Positions 7,751 through 17,120 of a stretch of DNA of 64,000 nucleotides are shown piece after piece. The notes under the pieces were generated by a model. That model saw only the letters and a program-made list of their open reading frames with translations, was not told the origin of the DNA and made no database searches. This DNA is from Terriglobales bacterium. Lineage in GTDB: Bacteria > Acidobacteriota > Terriglobia > Terriglobales > Acidobacteriaceae. Where the stretch lies: positions 62,001 to 126,000 of the forward strand of contig JAICSO010000005.1 of assembly GCA_025936825.1 (NCBI GenBank). The letters are read 5' to 3'. The translations under genes were made by a program, and so were the position numbers. How positions within the stretch are numbered: the first letter of the stretch is position 1; each line of letters begins with the position of its first letter.

Positions 7751-10303
7751 TTAGTGGGAAAGTTGCTGCTCCGAGACGTTGTAGAACTTGTCGATATTCT
7801 CGAGGTCTTGTCGGAGTACAGGTTGGTACTGCTCAACAATGTCAGCCGTGGCACGGTTTTTGAAAGCTAAGGGGTCGGCATTGAGATCGTAATAAAAATT
7901 GCGATGCAGGACAGCATCGGTCATGAACAGCTTCTTCTGATCGGACGAAAGGATCCCGAAGACAGCCTGGTAGCTGGACATCAACAGATAGTGGTCCACT
8001 GGCGCCCGTTTCTGCTCCGCGGCGGTCAACGTGAACAAAGGCCGGCCTAGCATGGGATCCGTGTTGAGAGGGCGGTGGCCGAGCAAATAGTAGAGCGTAG
8101 GCGTAATGTCACGCAGCCTCACCACGTCGTCAGCATTCCATACCAGGGTGGAGCGAAGACGCTGCGGGAGATGAATGATCAGCGGAACTCGAATCACCTC
8201 CGGCGTGACGTTGGAAACGTGTGAAACTCGCCCCATCTCCCCAAGGCTCTCGCCATGATCGGCACTGATGATGATGATGCTGTCATCGTAAAGGCCCTGT
8301 TGTTTCAAGAACGCGAGGAAGTTGCCAAAGGTCCGGTCGACACGCTCAACCGCGGAGGCGTATTTGTCATTGAAACCGGGGTGCGGTGTGACCTCGGCTT
8401 TGCCGCCGTGCCATGCCAGGAACAATGTGTGCACATTCGTGGGTTGGGCAAACACAAAGATTGGACGGCTGCGATCTTTTCGTGCCGCAATGTCTTCTTG
8501 GAGTTCGTTCGCGATCGGGGCAAAGTCCAACTGGTCGGACTGGTCTACGTTCAGGCGTGTTACTCGCGGGAAGCGCGCATACAGCGAGTGCACAATGCTG
8601 TTGAAGCTGACGTAGCAGTCATAGTTGTCTACATCCAGCATGGGCTGCAAATTGTTTTCTTGTGTGAGTGGATCGGGAAAGGTTTTGCTGATTTGTTGAA
8701 AACCCGCGAAGATCGCGGGATCCGCAAGCGCAGTGCCGGCGTAAAAAGAATAGGCGTTCCGAAATACAACACTATCCTTAGCGAACTCTTGCATATGCGG
8801 CGTAAAACTGACGCGCGGATTGTATGCAGAGACGTAGTCTTGGCGCAGCGCGTCGATAACAAAGATGAAGATGTTGGGTTTGTAGCCCCCCGTGGCTTTC
8901 AGGTCAGCGGTCAGCGGCACGGTAGGTGCCGGAATGACCCCACGAATGCTCGCATGGTCAGTTAAGAAACCGTACCAGGCGGCATATTTTTCATCCTGCA
9001 ACGCAGGCTTAAAAAGCGTGTCCATCACAAATATCGAGGGATCGTATGTCGAGTACTGCTCGATAGTTTGAGCGATGTTGGGGCGTTGGAGAGCCGTCCT
9101 AAGTCCCACCAGACTCGCAAGATCAACAACCGCAAGCAGGGTCATTACTACCGCACGCTGGCGTGAATCTGCTTTGAAGAGCAGGAAACAACACCTCAGC
9201 AGCAGCGCCCACATGAGCACAAACATCAGGCTGCCGAGTTCATGCGCCCAATCAAAAGCTGCTACCTGCTCGGAACAGATAAAACACGCCAGGGCAGGCA
9301 CCAAGGTGAGTGCAAGCGCGATCCATCTACGCGGAGCTCTGACTCCTTTATTCGCTGGATTAGATATCAATCGCCCGGATCCTATCTCCAGGATCAGCGA
9401 AGCTGCGAACAACACCACCGCCAGAGCGAAAGCAACCGCGTACCAGTCGGCGAGGTGACTCGAAAAGGCGAGAAGACCAAAGATGATCTTCCGCAGCACC
9501 AGTGCAATTACAACCCATGCGTAAAGGCAATGAAGGAGAAATTGGGCCACTCGCGGATTGGGGAAAAAATTGGAACAGACACGAACGCCGTTAGCTGCCA
9601 GGAACGCTGTGGTAAAGAGTCCCAAGTGCGCCAGAATGCTGAGCGCCAAGGTGAGCAAAGAGAACTGTTCTGCCGTTCCTCCCATGCGAATGCGCGCGAC
9701 TACCTGGTACAGAAGGCAGCTTCCTACACCGGCAATCAAGAAAGGGCTAAATTTGGTCATGCCACAGATGGTCTCGCGTGGCTGTTTGCTGAGTACCCCC
9801 GCGATATGCAAGGTGCAGAGCCAGGCAAGCGGAATGAGGCAAGCGAAGGACTCCCAAAATGCTTGAATCACGACACTGCCGGGAACGTGCTGGCGAGGTC
9901 CGAACAGCAGGGGCCATACAAAATACCCTGCAGTGCTGTGAGAGAAAAACGATAAAAAGCCCGCCAGCAACTGGGTACCCAGTAAACCGGCGACGAGCCG
10001 CTCAGACCGCTGTTTCTTCCAGTGCGTTAGTCCAAGATCGCATGCCAGAAGGGCACCCACGAAAAGAGGCAGGTAGGCTAAATGGGCAATCGCAGCGGCA
10101 GTACGGAGCCATGAGAAAAACGGGCTGGCAAGAGCACCGAAGAAATCAAAAGTGATGTAACACATCACCAGGTACAGAGACTGGATAAGCACCAGCGATC
10201 CAAAAAGGGCGTGTGCTGAAAGCTTCAGGCGGAAGCGGACATTTTCCGCAAGCGTGACCGCTTGGTAAGGGCGGAATGTGGCTTGTGCTGTTGCGGAACT
10301 CAT
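7751..10303 (-). CDS. Membrane-anchored sulfatase/alkaline-phosphatase-superfamily protein
   Basis: 850 residues. The N-terminal ~400 residues hold about nine to ten hydrophobic helices. The C-terminal ~400 residues form a sulfatase/phosphoglycerol- or phosphoethanolamine-transferase-type catalytic domain. Visible landmarks are the first metal Asp in FIFVIDALRQDYVSAY, the candidate nucleophile region FYAGTALADPAIFAG (Thr or Ser rather than the sulfatase CxPxR), and the second metal motif SADHGESLGEMG. Because CxPxR is absent, a phosphotransferase or phosphodiesterase role on a cell-surface substrate is more likely than sulfate-ester hydrolysis. It stands alone: its 3' end faces the secreted protein at 6784 and its 5' end follows a gap of ~180 bp. 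The substrate cannot be told from sequence. Confidence 0.82.
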   Translation of the reverse strand: MSSATAQATFRPYQAVTLAENVRFRLKLSAHALFGSLVLIQSLYLVMCYITFDFFGALASPFFSWLRTAAAIAHLAYLPLFVGALLACDLGLTHWKKQRSERLVAGLLGTQLLAGFLSFFSHSTAGYFVWPLLFGPRQHVPGSVVIQAFWESFACLIPLAWLCTLHIAGVLSKQPRETICGMTKFSPFLIAGVGSCLLYQVVARIRMGGTAEQFSLLTLALSILAHLGLFTTAFLAANGVRVCSNFFPNPRVAQFLLHCLYAWVVIALVLRKIIFGLLAFSSHLADWYAVAFALAVVLFAASLILEIGSGRLISNPANKGVRAPRRWIALALTLVPALACFICSEQVAAFDWAHELGSLMFVLMWALLLRCCFLLFKADSRQRAVVMTLLAVVDLASLVGLRTALQRPNIAQTIEQYSTYDPSIFVMDTLFKPALQDEKYAAWYGFLTDHASIRGVIPAPTVPLTADLKATGGYKPNIFIFVIDALRQDYVSAYNPRVSFTPHMQEFAKDSVVFRNAYSFYAGTALADPAIFAGFQQISKTFPDPLTQENNLQPMLDVDNYDCYVSFNSIVHSLYARFPRVTRLNVDQSDQLDFAPIANELQEDIAARKDRSRPIFVFAQPTNVHTLFLAWHGGKAEVTPHPGFNDKYASAVERVDRTFGNFLAFLKQQGLYDDSIIIISADHGESLGEMGRVSHVSNVTPEVIRVPLIIHLPQRLRSTLVWNADDVVRLRDITPTLYYLLGHRPLNTDPMLGRPLFTLTAAEQKRAPVDHYLLMSSYQAVFGILSSDQKKLFMTDAVLHRNFYYDLNADPLAFKNRATADIVEQYQPVLRQDLENIDKFYNVSEQQLSH

Positions 10304-10425
10304 CGGTCTGGCATGGAGGCAGAATTCGGCGGCATCTCAAGCACCGTTTCCGCTCTGTACATCCATCGTAGGGTTGCGAAGCCGAAATTTGAAGGCTCTT
10401 ACCAAAGCTCAATATTACTTAAGTT

Positions 10426-10468
10426 CTTTACCTTCAAGGCTCGTCGAAGGACCTCCCAACAGGTAAAG
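10426..10468. repeat. Intergenic inverted repeat
   Basis: CTTTACCT and AGGTAAAG form an 8-bp perfect inverted repeat. It encloses a second one (CCTTC/GAAGG). It lies just 3' of the DUF1810 gene on the minus strand and upstream of the sulfatase-type gene. No T-run follows, so terminator function is doubtful. Confidence 0.3.
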
Positions 10469-10486
10469 AGCCCTTAGTATTTGGCT

Positions 10487-10924
10487 TTAGGCCTGATTTA
10501 CGTAGTTGATCGTCAGGCGATCGCCTTCGCCGGCGAAATATTTTTCAAGCGCCCGCGAGAAAGTGCGTTGCTTCGGATCCGCGGCTGCGAACAACGTCAT
10601 GCAAGAGCGGAACTTCATCGCGTCGATTTCGCCGAAAATTTCCTCTACATTGCTACCCTGAATCGCGATCACCAGTTCTGTGCATTGGAGCAGCCGTGGA
10701 CCGAGAACCGGGTGCTGCATATACGCCTTTGCCTCATCCAGTGACGAGATTCCGTAGAACTCCGAGGTGGGACTTAGCCCAAGACCTTTCAGTTGCGGGA
10801 AGATGAACCAGATCCAGTGTCCGTACTTGCGGCCGTGCTTCAGCTCGGTGAGCACGTTGTCGAACACCTGTTCCTGCGCATCAACGAATCTCGCCAGATG
10901 GTAGCGATCTGCGGGGGAAGGCAT
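10487..10924 (-). CDS. DUF1810 family protein
   Basis: 145 residues, the normal length for the family. It shows the DUF1810 pattern almost throughout: LARFVDAQ near the N-terminus, the core WIWFIFPQLKGLG (about 38-50), the segment FYGISSLDEAKAYMQHP (about 57-73), and the C-terminal KFRSCMTLFAA and FSRALEKYFAGEGDRLT. The family is small and cytosolic, with no settled biochemical role; some members have been linked to ADP-ribose-related chemistry, but nothing here decides that. It starts at the ATG at 10924, 36 bp after the upstream coiled-coil protein gene in the same direction, so the two may share a transcript. Confidence 0.9.
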   Translation of the reverse strand: MPSPADRYHLARFVDAQEQVFDNVLTELKHGRKYGHWIWFIFPQLKGLGLSPTSEFYGISSLDEAKAYMQHPVLGPRLLQCTELVIAIQGSNVEEIFGEIDAMKFRSCMTLFAAADPKQRTFSRALEKYFAGEGDRLTINYVNQA

Positions 10925-10960
10925 CGCAATGCAATGCTACTCCCCATCATCGTTTCTAGT

Positions 10961-11803
10961 TCAGCGGCCACCAGCCGATGGAACAGGGAGCACCTGGCGC
11001 ACCGGCGAGGGCTTCCCTTCAGACGTGGTCTGATCGGAGCCGCTCGCTCCCGAATTCGCCATAGCCTGCAAATCCTCGTTCCGGTACCTCGGCGCACTGA
11101 CATATCCATGAATATGGTTCTTCGTGATGTTATTGATCACAATTTCAGCAGGCGCTTTTTCGTCGTTTGGATAGAACATCACCGGCTCATACACATTCAC
11201 ATGCTTTTTCGAAACCTTGGAGTCATCGACCAGCAGTTCCAGATCGGCGTAGTCATGCTTGGTGTTGGCCTTCCGCAGTCGGATGCTGATAGGCCCCTGT
11301 CGCTGGAATTGGTTCGCCTTGTCGAGATCAAATTCGAAGTAGTTGCGCTCGCCTTTTTTCTGCAACAAAACTAGGTCGTCATGGGTCTTGGCAATTGAAC
11401 CCTGCAACTCGGTGCGCGTGCTGGCGAGGTACCGGCGCGTGGACTCAATTTGCTGTCCTTGTTCGTCCAATTGGCCCTGCATCTTCTTCCAGCGGGGATC
11501 ATCCACCCGATGGTGGCGGGCCACTGCCGCCGTCAATGGCTTGCGATAAATGACTGCAGCTGGTTTCGTCGCCGCAGCGGGCGAAGCCTCCAGGGCATTC
11601 ACCTTCGTACTTAGCGCATTCAGTTGATCGCGGGTGGCGTTAAGGGCGGCGTACACAGCAGTGTTATCCGTCGCGAGCTTGTTCGCTCGGCTGCGCTCAT
11701 GAATCGAGTACGCTACAGCCCCGGCAACCAGGAGTACGAGCAACACCGGTAAGAATCGCAATGTAATGGTGTGATCCGGACGCGCGGGTAATTCCTCAGA
11801 CAT
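10961..11803 (-). CDS. Membrane-anchored coiled-coil protein of unknown function
   Basis: 280 residues from the ATG at 11803, chosen because AGGAGG precedes it with nine bases of spacing; an upstream ATG at 11824 lacks a site. One membrane helix lies at about residues 17-37 (FLPVLLVLLVAGAVAYS). Two heptad-like regions follow (about 45-70 and 105-145), then a compact beta-rich domain (about 150-235) starting at NYFEFDLDKANQFQ. The tail is Pro/Ser/Gly-rich and disordered. The layout suggests an inner-membrane protein with the coiled coil and C-terminal domain in the periplasm. I do not recognise the family. It is probably co-transcribed with the DUF1810 gene. Confidence 0.65.
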   Translation of the reverse strand: MSEELPARPDHTITLRFLPVLLVLLVAGAVAYSIHERSRANKLATDNTAVYAALNATRDQLNALSTKVNALEASPAAATKPAAVIYRKPLTAAVARHHRVDDPRWKKMQGQLDEQGQQIESTRRYLASTRTELQGSIAKTHDDLVLLQKKGERNYFEFDLDKANQFQRQGPISIRLRKANTKHDYADLELLVDDSKVSKKHVNVYEPVMFYPNDEKAPAEIVINNITKNHIHGYVSAPRYRNEDLQAMANSGASGSDQTTSEGKPSPVRQVLPVPSAGGR

Positions 11804-12070
11804 TGGGAGAGTCCTCCTGGCCATGCTCTAGCAAGCTACTTACCACCAAAGCTTTGGCCGTAAGTTGCTGAAGCACAGAGTTATTCCTTGAGCACCGCGG
11901 ATGTACCGCCAGATGGTGAGCCAGAAATATTTTCCAGCAGCAGAACTGTTTACAGGCTTGGCGTGTGCCTACAGTTCGCTACCGAACGGATTGGGTGATC
12001 TTCCTGATTGTCCGCAAAATACGGAATTATCATCTCTATAACCTCTGGCCGGGAACGAGGTAAACCGATC

Positions 12071-12400
12071 ATGGTCATAATGCCGATGACCCTTCGCCTC
12101 GAAGCTGCTGACGACTCGGGCGTGGAGGAATATCGAGTCTACGAAGACTCCGTCGAGGTCCGCAGGCTGCGCTGCGGTGAGGAACAGGACGATCTGGAAC
12201 TCGCCCGGGAACAGGTTTCCGATGAGTGGCGGCGCCTTTCTCACGAGGACCTCACGGCTCACGTAAAGAAGAACACAGTCGTTGCCCAGTGGCTAAAACA
12301 CAGGCTCGGCTGGCGGCGCCTGTTGCGGGCCTGCACCGATCCTCAGACTTTGCAGGAGTTCGGAATTCCGGACAACAGCCTCGATCGCTACGCCGCGTAG
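12071..12400 (+). CDS. Small conserved-looking hypothetical protein
   Basis: 109 residues from the ATG at 12071, preceded by CGAGGT; upstream in-frame starts have no site. The protein is charged and mostly helical, with an early beta hairpin (RLEAADDSGVEEYRVYED) and a helical C-terminal half rich in Arg and Trp (AQWLKHRLGWRRLLRACTD). There is no signal peptide or membrane helix. Codon use looks like that of its neighbours, which supports a real gene, but I do not recognise a family and no operon partner is evident. The next gene starts 48 bp downstream. Confidence 0.5.
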   Translation: MVIMPMTLRLEAADDSGVEEYRVYEDSVEVRRLRCGEEQDDLELAREQVSDEWRRLSHEDLTAHVKKNTVVAQWLKHRLGWRRLLRACTDPQTLQEFGIPDNSLDRYAA

Positions 12401-12448
12401 AAAGGTTTCGTCACAATTAGCGTGGAGTGGCACAGCTAACGTAGACGT

Positions 12449-12766
12449 GTGTTCCTCAAATCCTTTTCCACTTACAATTCCGTTTTGTGCCCCCCCGGAA
12501 TAAAATCCTTGTACGAGATCCTTAAAATTGTCGCTCCTTCAGCGGAGATTCGCGCGTCCTATCTGAAGCTGGCGCGTGAGTATCCCGATCGTGTGCCGGA
12601 ATATTTGACTAAGTTGCGCGCCGATGCCGAAGACGAGATCAAGGACATCAATTATGCCCTTGGCAAATGGCAGCCGGAATGGCGGTTCCCTCGCTTCGAC
12701 CTGCATTGGCTTTTACGTACTCATAGCCACTCAGTGCCATTGCAATTTCGTCCTACTGTGCAATAA
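12449..12766 (+). CDS. Truncated J-domain-like protein lacking the HPD histidine
   Basis: Up to 105 residues (GTG start at 12449; a TTG at 12509 would start right at the domain). Residues 21-70 read as a J-domain: LYEILKIVAPSAEIRASY, then KLAREYPDRVPEYL, and the final helix EDEIKDINYAL. In active J-domains helix II ends KYHPDR; here it reads EYPDR, so the His of HPD is missing as if one codon were deleted. Without it a J-protein is not expected to stimulate DnaK ATPase. After the domain only ~35 residues of no clear fold follow. It may be a decaying gene or a J-like adaptor. Confidence 0.5.
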   Translation: MFLKSFSTYNSVLCPPGIKSLYEILKIVAPSAEIRASYLKLAREYPDRVPEYLTKLRADAEDEIKDINYALGKWQPEWRFPRFDLHWLLRTHSHSVPLQFRPTVQ

Positions 12767-12800
12767 TTCGTTCCTTCCCTTCGTCTACCTGGGGACTCGC

Positions 12801-13817
12801 ATGTGGTGCCGCCTTATCATTCTGCTTTGGCTGCTGACCGGCCTCACCTTCGCCGAAGATCCGCTTCACGTCTACTACTACAGCGGCGAAACTATTGAGC
12901 AGCTTACCGTTCGAGGCGTAACGGTAACCATCTCTTTGAATGACACCGGCAAGTTGAATCAGTTGGCTGTTTTTGTGAGCAACTCGTCGTCGGAAGCAGT
13001 GAACGTCTTGCCGTCAAGCTTCGCATTGAAACAGACCAGCCCAAAAGACATCGATCTCGCGCTGAAATCAGAGCCGGAGATTCAGCGCATAGCAGGTAAA
13101 CACGCCCTGTGGACACACGTCGCATCGGGGGTCACCTCCAGCGTAACGTACATGAAAGACAAGATGTCCGGCGAGGATGGCCAGAGCACGGAAGCCGCAG
13201 TGCAGGACTATGACGCGCAAGCTCGCTGGTTGGCACATGTCGATGAACTCGGGAAGCGCGGGCAGACCGGCACCCTCGCGCGTTCGTATTTGCGAAGTAC
13301 AACTGTTTTCCCAGGTTCGAAGCTCTCGGGCATCCTATGGTTTGATCGAGCCGGCGTCTTCGATGCGGGCATTGTGAAAGCGACCCTGGGCTCGCGAGTG
13401 TACTCATTTCCGCTGCCCCCGCCCACGTGGGCGACGACTCCCTCGAATCCCGGCAAAATCGAGAAAGCTTCTCTCCGTGCCGCGATGCCAGTGGATGCGA
13501 CTGGTTCCACTGAGAGTACTCAGCCGGATCCAAAGGCTGGAGTCCTCGGCGTCTACGGTGAAAACTGGTCGCAGGATTCTTTTGGTGGGGTTCGAATCGT
13601 GGAAATTGCTGAGAACAGCGCGGCTGAATTGGCTGGCTTGCGTGTCGGTTATGTGATCACAGAAATCGACGGCAAACGTATTCTAACCACCAACGATCTT
13701 TCTGCAGAACTCGCGAAGCGCAGTCCGGGAACGAGACTCACCATCGTATATCTCGTCCACACCAACCTGGGCTGGATGCCGCAAAAGGCTTCGGCCATCC
13801 TTGCGATCGGAGAGTAG
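12801..13817 (+). CDS. Secreted PDZ-domain protein of unknown function
   Basis: 338 residues from the ATG at 12801 (GGGGA just upstream); the frame is open further upstream but starts there have no ribosome site. A signal peptide covers residues 1-18 (cleavage after LTFA). The middle is a beta-rich domain beginning at YYSGETIEQLTVRGV, and the C-terminal ~85 residues form a PDZ domain with the loop and strands GGVRIVEIAENSAAELAGL, GYVITEIDGKRI and TRLTIVYL. The carboxylate-loop equivalent is GVLGVYG. PDZ domains bind C-terminal tails or target substrates; no protease triad is visible here. The carboxypeptidase-regulatory gene follows after 38 bp on the same strand, so they may be co-expressed. 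Confidence 0.72.
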   Translation: MWCRLIILLWLLTGLTFAEDPLHVYYYSGETIEQLTVRGVTVTISLNDTGKLNQLAVFVSNSSSEAVNVLPSSFALKQTSPKDIDLALKSEPEIQRIAGKHALWTHVASGVTSSVTYMKDKMSGEDGQSTEAAVQDYDAQARWLAHVDELGKRGQTGTLARSYLRSTTVFPGSKLSGILWFDRAGVFDAGIVKATLGSRVYSFPLPPPTWATTPSNPGKIEKASLRAAMPVDATGSTESTQPDPKAGVLGVYGENWSQDSFGGVRIVEIAENSAAELAGLRVGYVITEIDGKRILTTNDLSAELAKRSPGTRLTIVYLVHTNLGWMPQKASAILAIGE

Positions 13818-13855
13818 CAGGGAACCATTCTGCTTCTACTTGCGTCAAAGCTTGT

Positions 13856-15478
13856 ATGCGCCGCGCCTTATTGCTGTGGCTGGTTGCGGGGTCCTTGTTG
13901 TCAGCACAACAGGCCTCGACGCCGTCAGCCACCGTTTCAGGGCAGGTCGTGCAGGAGCCCGGCGGCACACCGATCGCAAAGGTTACAGTTTTGTTGGCTC
14001 CGACGAATGGGGAGATTGCACCTGGCTCCAGGTTTGTGGAGAGGCTGGGCAAAACTGCAGTTACTGATTCCGAGGGACGCTTTCACTTTACTTCGGTGCC
14101 GGCCGGTGAGTTCCGCGTCTTTCTGCAGAAAAATGGGTTCCTCTCCGCTGGTCGTAAGTCGCAACAGGACTCTCCGACGTACGTTACGGTCAGCGCAGGG
14201 CAGAGCGTGGATGGGTTGCTTTTCCGTGTCTTACCTGCAGGTGTGATCAGAGGCAAGATCGTCGACGAAGATGGCAGTGCCCTCCCCGGTGTCCAAGTTT
14301 CTGCTTTGCCGGCATCCGGTCACGGGGTTGCTGGCACCGGCGTTACGAACGATGTCGGCGAATACCGCATTCCGGCACTAACAGCTGGTAGTTATGTGAT
14401 TGTGGCTCGCGACGACCGTGCGGTCTCAGATCAGCACGATGCGGAAGATCCCTCCTCGGCCCTATACGCGCCTACGTTCTTTCCCGGAACCATGGATCGC
14501 GGTCAGGCAGCCACAGTCGAGGTAAAGGCCGGCGAGGAAATGGATGCGGGCTTCGCCTTGTCGACCTCACGGACATTCACTGTGCACGGTCAAGTCTCGA
14601 CAATAGCGACATCCCCTCGCACCGGGGTCCCCGAAACTTTGTGGTTACAACGTACGGATGGTGCTCCTGGCAGAGTGCTGGAAACCGCCCTGCAGCCCGA
14701 CGGAAGTTTTGCTTTCGACGGCGTTTTACCCGGCCCCTACCGGATAGAAGGTCGTACCGAAAATGGTGAATGGTGGAAACCGGTGAGCGGCACCGATGTG
14801 GTGGAAGTCAGCTCCGACGTGGAGGGGCTGCGACTTGCCCCTCAACCCGCAGGCGAGGTTCAGGGTCAATTTCGCATGGATAATGACAAACCCTTCAGAT
14901 GGTCTCAACTTACGGTTGCCCTCGAGGGGGAGGACGTGCAACTCGGAGGCGCGCTAAGCGCCCAAGTGAACCGCGATGGTTCCTTCAGAATTCAAAATGT
15001 TCCCGCAGGCAACTATCACGTTGTGGTGACTGCCGACTCCAACAATTTGCGCGATTACATCATGAAAGAAATCAATATGAACGGAAAAGATGTTGGCGAT
15101 TCGGGCTTTGCGGTTGGCCCGGGTGTCTCAACCATCGACATCGTTGCCAGCGCGAATGGAAGTGCGATTTTAGGAACGCTTGTGGACCACGAAAATAAAA
15201 CTGTTACCGACATGCAGGTGGTTTGCATTCCCGACGAGGCTCGCCGGAAACGCCACGATGTCTATCAGCAGGAGCGCACAAATTCGCGGGGGCAGTTCAG
15301 TTTCCTGGGATTGAACCCCGGCGAATACCTGATCTTTGCGCTCAATGGGGAAGATCCCGCTGAGATTACCGATCCCGATTTCATCCGTCAACATGAAGCG
15401 ACGGCGCAGAAAATCCACCTCGACGAAGGAGAGCGCAAAACGGTTACACTCGATTTTTCCTGGAACGCCGAACCGTGA
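13856..15478 (+). CDS. Secreted carboxypeptidase-regulatory-like (Cna-B fold) repeat protein
   Basis: 540 residues with a signal peptide at 1-17 (MRRALLLWLVAGSLLSA). Several prealbumin-like/CarboxypepD_reg domains follow. Repeating landmarks are VSGQVVQEPGGTPIAKVTV, then GVIRGKIVDEDGSALPGVQV, LGTLVDHENKTVTDMQVV, and the closing strand pattern F-x-G-L-x-P-G-E-Y or V-x-A-G-x-Y (for example GRFHFTSVPAGEFRVFLQ). There is no TonB-dependent barrel, so this is a free multi-domain exported protein rather than a TonB receptor. Such proteins are abundant in Acidobacteriota and probably act in surface adhesion or carbohydrate contact. It follows the PDZ gene closely and precedes the DUF2277 gene. Confidence 0.78.
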   Translation: MRRALLLWLVAGSLLSAQQASTPSATVSGQVVQEPGGTPIAKVTVLLAPTNGEIAPGSRFVERLGKTAVTDSEGRFHFTSVPAGEFRVFLQKNGFLSAGRKSQQDSPTYVTVSAGQSVDGLLFRVLPAGVIRGKIVDEDGSALPGVQVSALPASGHGVAGTGVTNDVGEYRIPALTAGSYVIVARDDRAVSDQHDAEDPSSALYAPTFFPGTMDRGQAATVEVKAGEEMDAGFALSTSRTFTVHGQVSTIATSPRTGVPETLWLQRTDGAPGRVLETALQPDGSFAFDGVLPGPYRIEGRTENGEWWKPVSGTDVVEVSSDVEGLRLAPQPAGEVQGQFRMDNDKPFRWSQLTVALEGEDVQLGGALSAQVNRDGSFRIQNVPAGNYHVVVTADSNNLRDYIMKEINMNGKDVGDSGFAVGPGVSTIDIVASANGSAILGTLVDHENKTVTDMQVVCIPDEARRKRHDVYQQERTNSRGQFSFLGLNPGEYLIFALNGEDPAEITDPDFIRQHEATAQKIHLDEGERKTVTLDFSWNAEP

Positions 15479-15545
15479 TCGAAATCCCCGCCCTTTGGCA
15501 GCAAGACCGGGATTCACGAGTTACGATAGGGGCGGGTGAAATTTC

Positions 15546-15815
15546 ATGTGCCGAAATATCAAAACGCTTTTTAATTTTGAGCCTCCCGTAACCGAAGATG
15601 AGATTCGCGCTGCGTCGCTGCAATTTGTGCGAAAGATCAGCGGGTTTACCAAGCCATCCAAATCGAATGAGGACGCGTTTGAGACTGCCGTCGAGCAAGT
15701 AGCCGCAGCAGCTGCTCGACTGCTGAGTTCGCTTGAAACTACCGCTTCGCCAAAGAACCGCGAGGAAGAAGCGGTAAAAGCGCGCGCCCGCGCCGCGGAA
15801 CGGTTCGGCACTTAG
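15546..15815 (+). CDS. DUF2277 family protein
   Basis: 89 residues, full length for DUF2277. The N-terminus MCRNIKTLFNFEPPVTEDEI is the family signature, followed by the helix AASLQFVRKISGFTKPS and the C-terminal helical segment ending ARARAAERFGT. The family is small, cytosolic and of unknown role; the fixed MCRNIK start is suggestive of a metal- or cofactor-binding Cys but this is inference. It stands alone between two secreted-protein genes. Confidence 0.9.
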   Translation: MCRNIKTLFNFEPPVTEDEIRAASLQFVRKISGFTKPSKSNEDAFETAVEQVAAAAARLLSSLETTASPKNREEEAVKARARAAERFGT

Positions 15816-16047
15816 CGCGTCGCCGAAATGCGATGAATTCCATGCCGGTAGCGGACTTCAGCCAACCGGTGCCACTCAAGCCAGGAGCTGGATCTCAGGT
15901 TTGCTAAGCTTTTCGCCTTACCGCGTACATGTACCTCTGATTCCTTCCTACAGTCTTTTTCGTTGAGTGTAAGTAGTAGCCTTCCTAGAATCCCTTCAAC
16001 CTCTGCTGCGCAACTTGCAGCCAATTGATAAAGCTGGAGATAGTTCG

Positions 16048-17103
16048 ATGAAGCTGGGAAAGCTACTCGTCTGCCTGTGCACTTTCGTGCTGCCTGCCAT
16101 GGCAGGTGTAACCGTAAACAGTCCAAGTAATGGCGCAAGCGTGGGCTCGCCCGTCCACTTTGTGGCGAGTGCCGCTTCACCTGCTTGTTCTAAGGGAGTC
16201 TCCGCAATCGGCATTTATACTTCGCCAGGAGTTCTGGCGTATGTTGTCAACGGCACGAAGCTCGACACCTATGTTTCCATGAGCTCGGGTACGCAGTATC
16301 CGGTTGTTCAGGAGTGGGATAACTGCGGCTGGTCGGCAAAAACTCAACTGACAGTGACGGTTGGTAGTTCGGCAAGCAACAACAGCTCGGGCGGCGGCAA
16401 GACCTTCTACAACTTGCAGCGCGACGGCGGCTGGAACGGCTACGCCTTGCTGCCTCCGAATTTCCCGATCTGCTCGACCTGCACTTCGACTGGCTCGAAC
16501 GTGTCCTGGTCATGGGTACAGAACGTCGCCTCACCCTCCATGGATGGTATGACGACCAAGTCGAGCTACAACGGTGGTACCACTCAATGGGCTGACATCC
16601 TCTGGAACAATCACCTGATCGGCGACTTCTCCTCGCAAGGCTTGCCTGACTTCAGCAAGACCTTGGTTCCGTCGCTCCACAATTTCACTTATGACGTGTA
16701 TTTCTGGATCGGAAACACCAGCAACTCGCAAGCGCTGGAATTCGATATCAACCAGTTCGTCGGTGGGAAGTCCTACATCTGGGGCCACGAGTGCCGCATC
16801 GACGGTGGCCATGAGTGGGATACCTGGAGCAACGGCGGCCAACATTGGGTGGCCAGTGGGATCCCCTGCAATCCTAAGAGCAACGCATGGAACCATCTCA
16901 CGATCCAGGTACAGCGTACCTCCGATGGTCACTTGCTGTTTAAATCCATTACTTTGAATGGCTATACGGCAACCCTGAACCGGTATGACACGCCAACCAA
17001 CACCGGTTGGTACGGAGTGACGGTCAACTACCAGATCGATAGCGACTACTACAAGACGCCTTACTCTGTGTACCTCGACAAGTTCACATTCTCGGCATGG
17101 TAG
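16048..17103 (+). CDS. Secreted Ig-like plus concanavalin-like (LamG-type) domain protein
   Basis: 351 residues from the ATG at 16048 (GGAGAT upstream; a TTG at 16015 in frame is less likely). The signal peptide covers residues 1-21 (cleavage after LPAMA). Residues ~22-110 form an Ig-like domain (VTVNSPSNGASVGSPVHFVA), then a Ser/Gly linker. From ~125 to the end is a beta-sandwich domain with paired cysteines (PICSTCT and later HECRI...IPCNP), plus aromatic motifs WSWVQNVASPSMDGM and YDVYFWIGNTSNSQALEFD. The domain looks like a lectin or a glycan-binding module. No catalytic acid pair could be identified, so binding rather than hydrolysis is assumed. It ends with a strong terminator. A relative of its Ig domain closes the protein at the window start. 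Confidence 0.68.
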   Translation: MKLGKLLVCLCTFVLPAMAGVTVNSPSNGASVGSPVHFVASAASPACSKGVSAIGIYTSPGVLAYVVNGTKLDTYVSMSSGTQYPVVQEWDNCGWSAKTQLTVTVGSSASNNSSGGGKTFYNLQRDGGWNGYALLPPNFPICSTCTSTGSNVSWSWVQNVASPSMDGMTTKSSYNGGTTQWADILWNNHLIGDFSSQGLPDFSKTLVPSLHNFTYDVYFWIGNTSNSQALEFDINQFVGGKSYIWGHECRIDGGHEWDTWSNGGQHWVASGIPCNPKSNAWNHLTIQVQRTSDGHLLFKSITLNGYTATLNRYDTPTNTGWYGVTVNYQIDSDYYKTPYSVYLDKFTFSAW

Positions 17104-17120
17104 CTTCAGGTGGAAAGACA

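Noticed and set aside
12624-12800. A start for the PDZ protein upstream of 12801
   Set aside because: It would overlap the J-domain remnant out of frame and lacks a ribosome site; 12801 gives a signal peptide.
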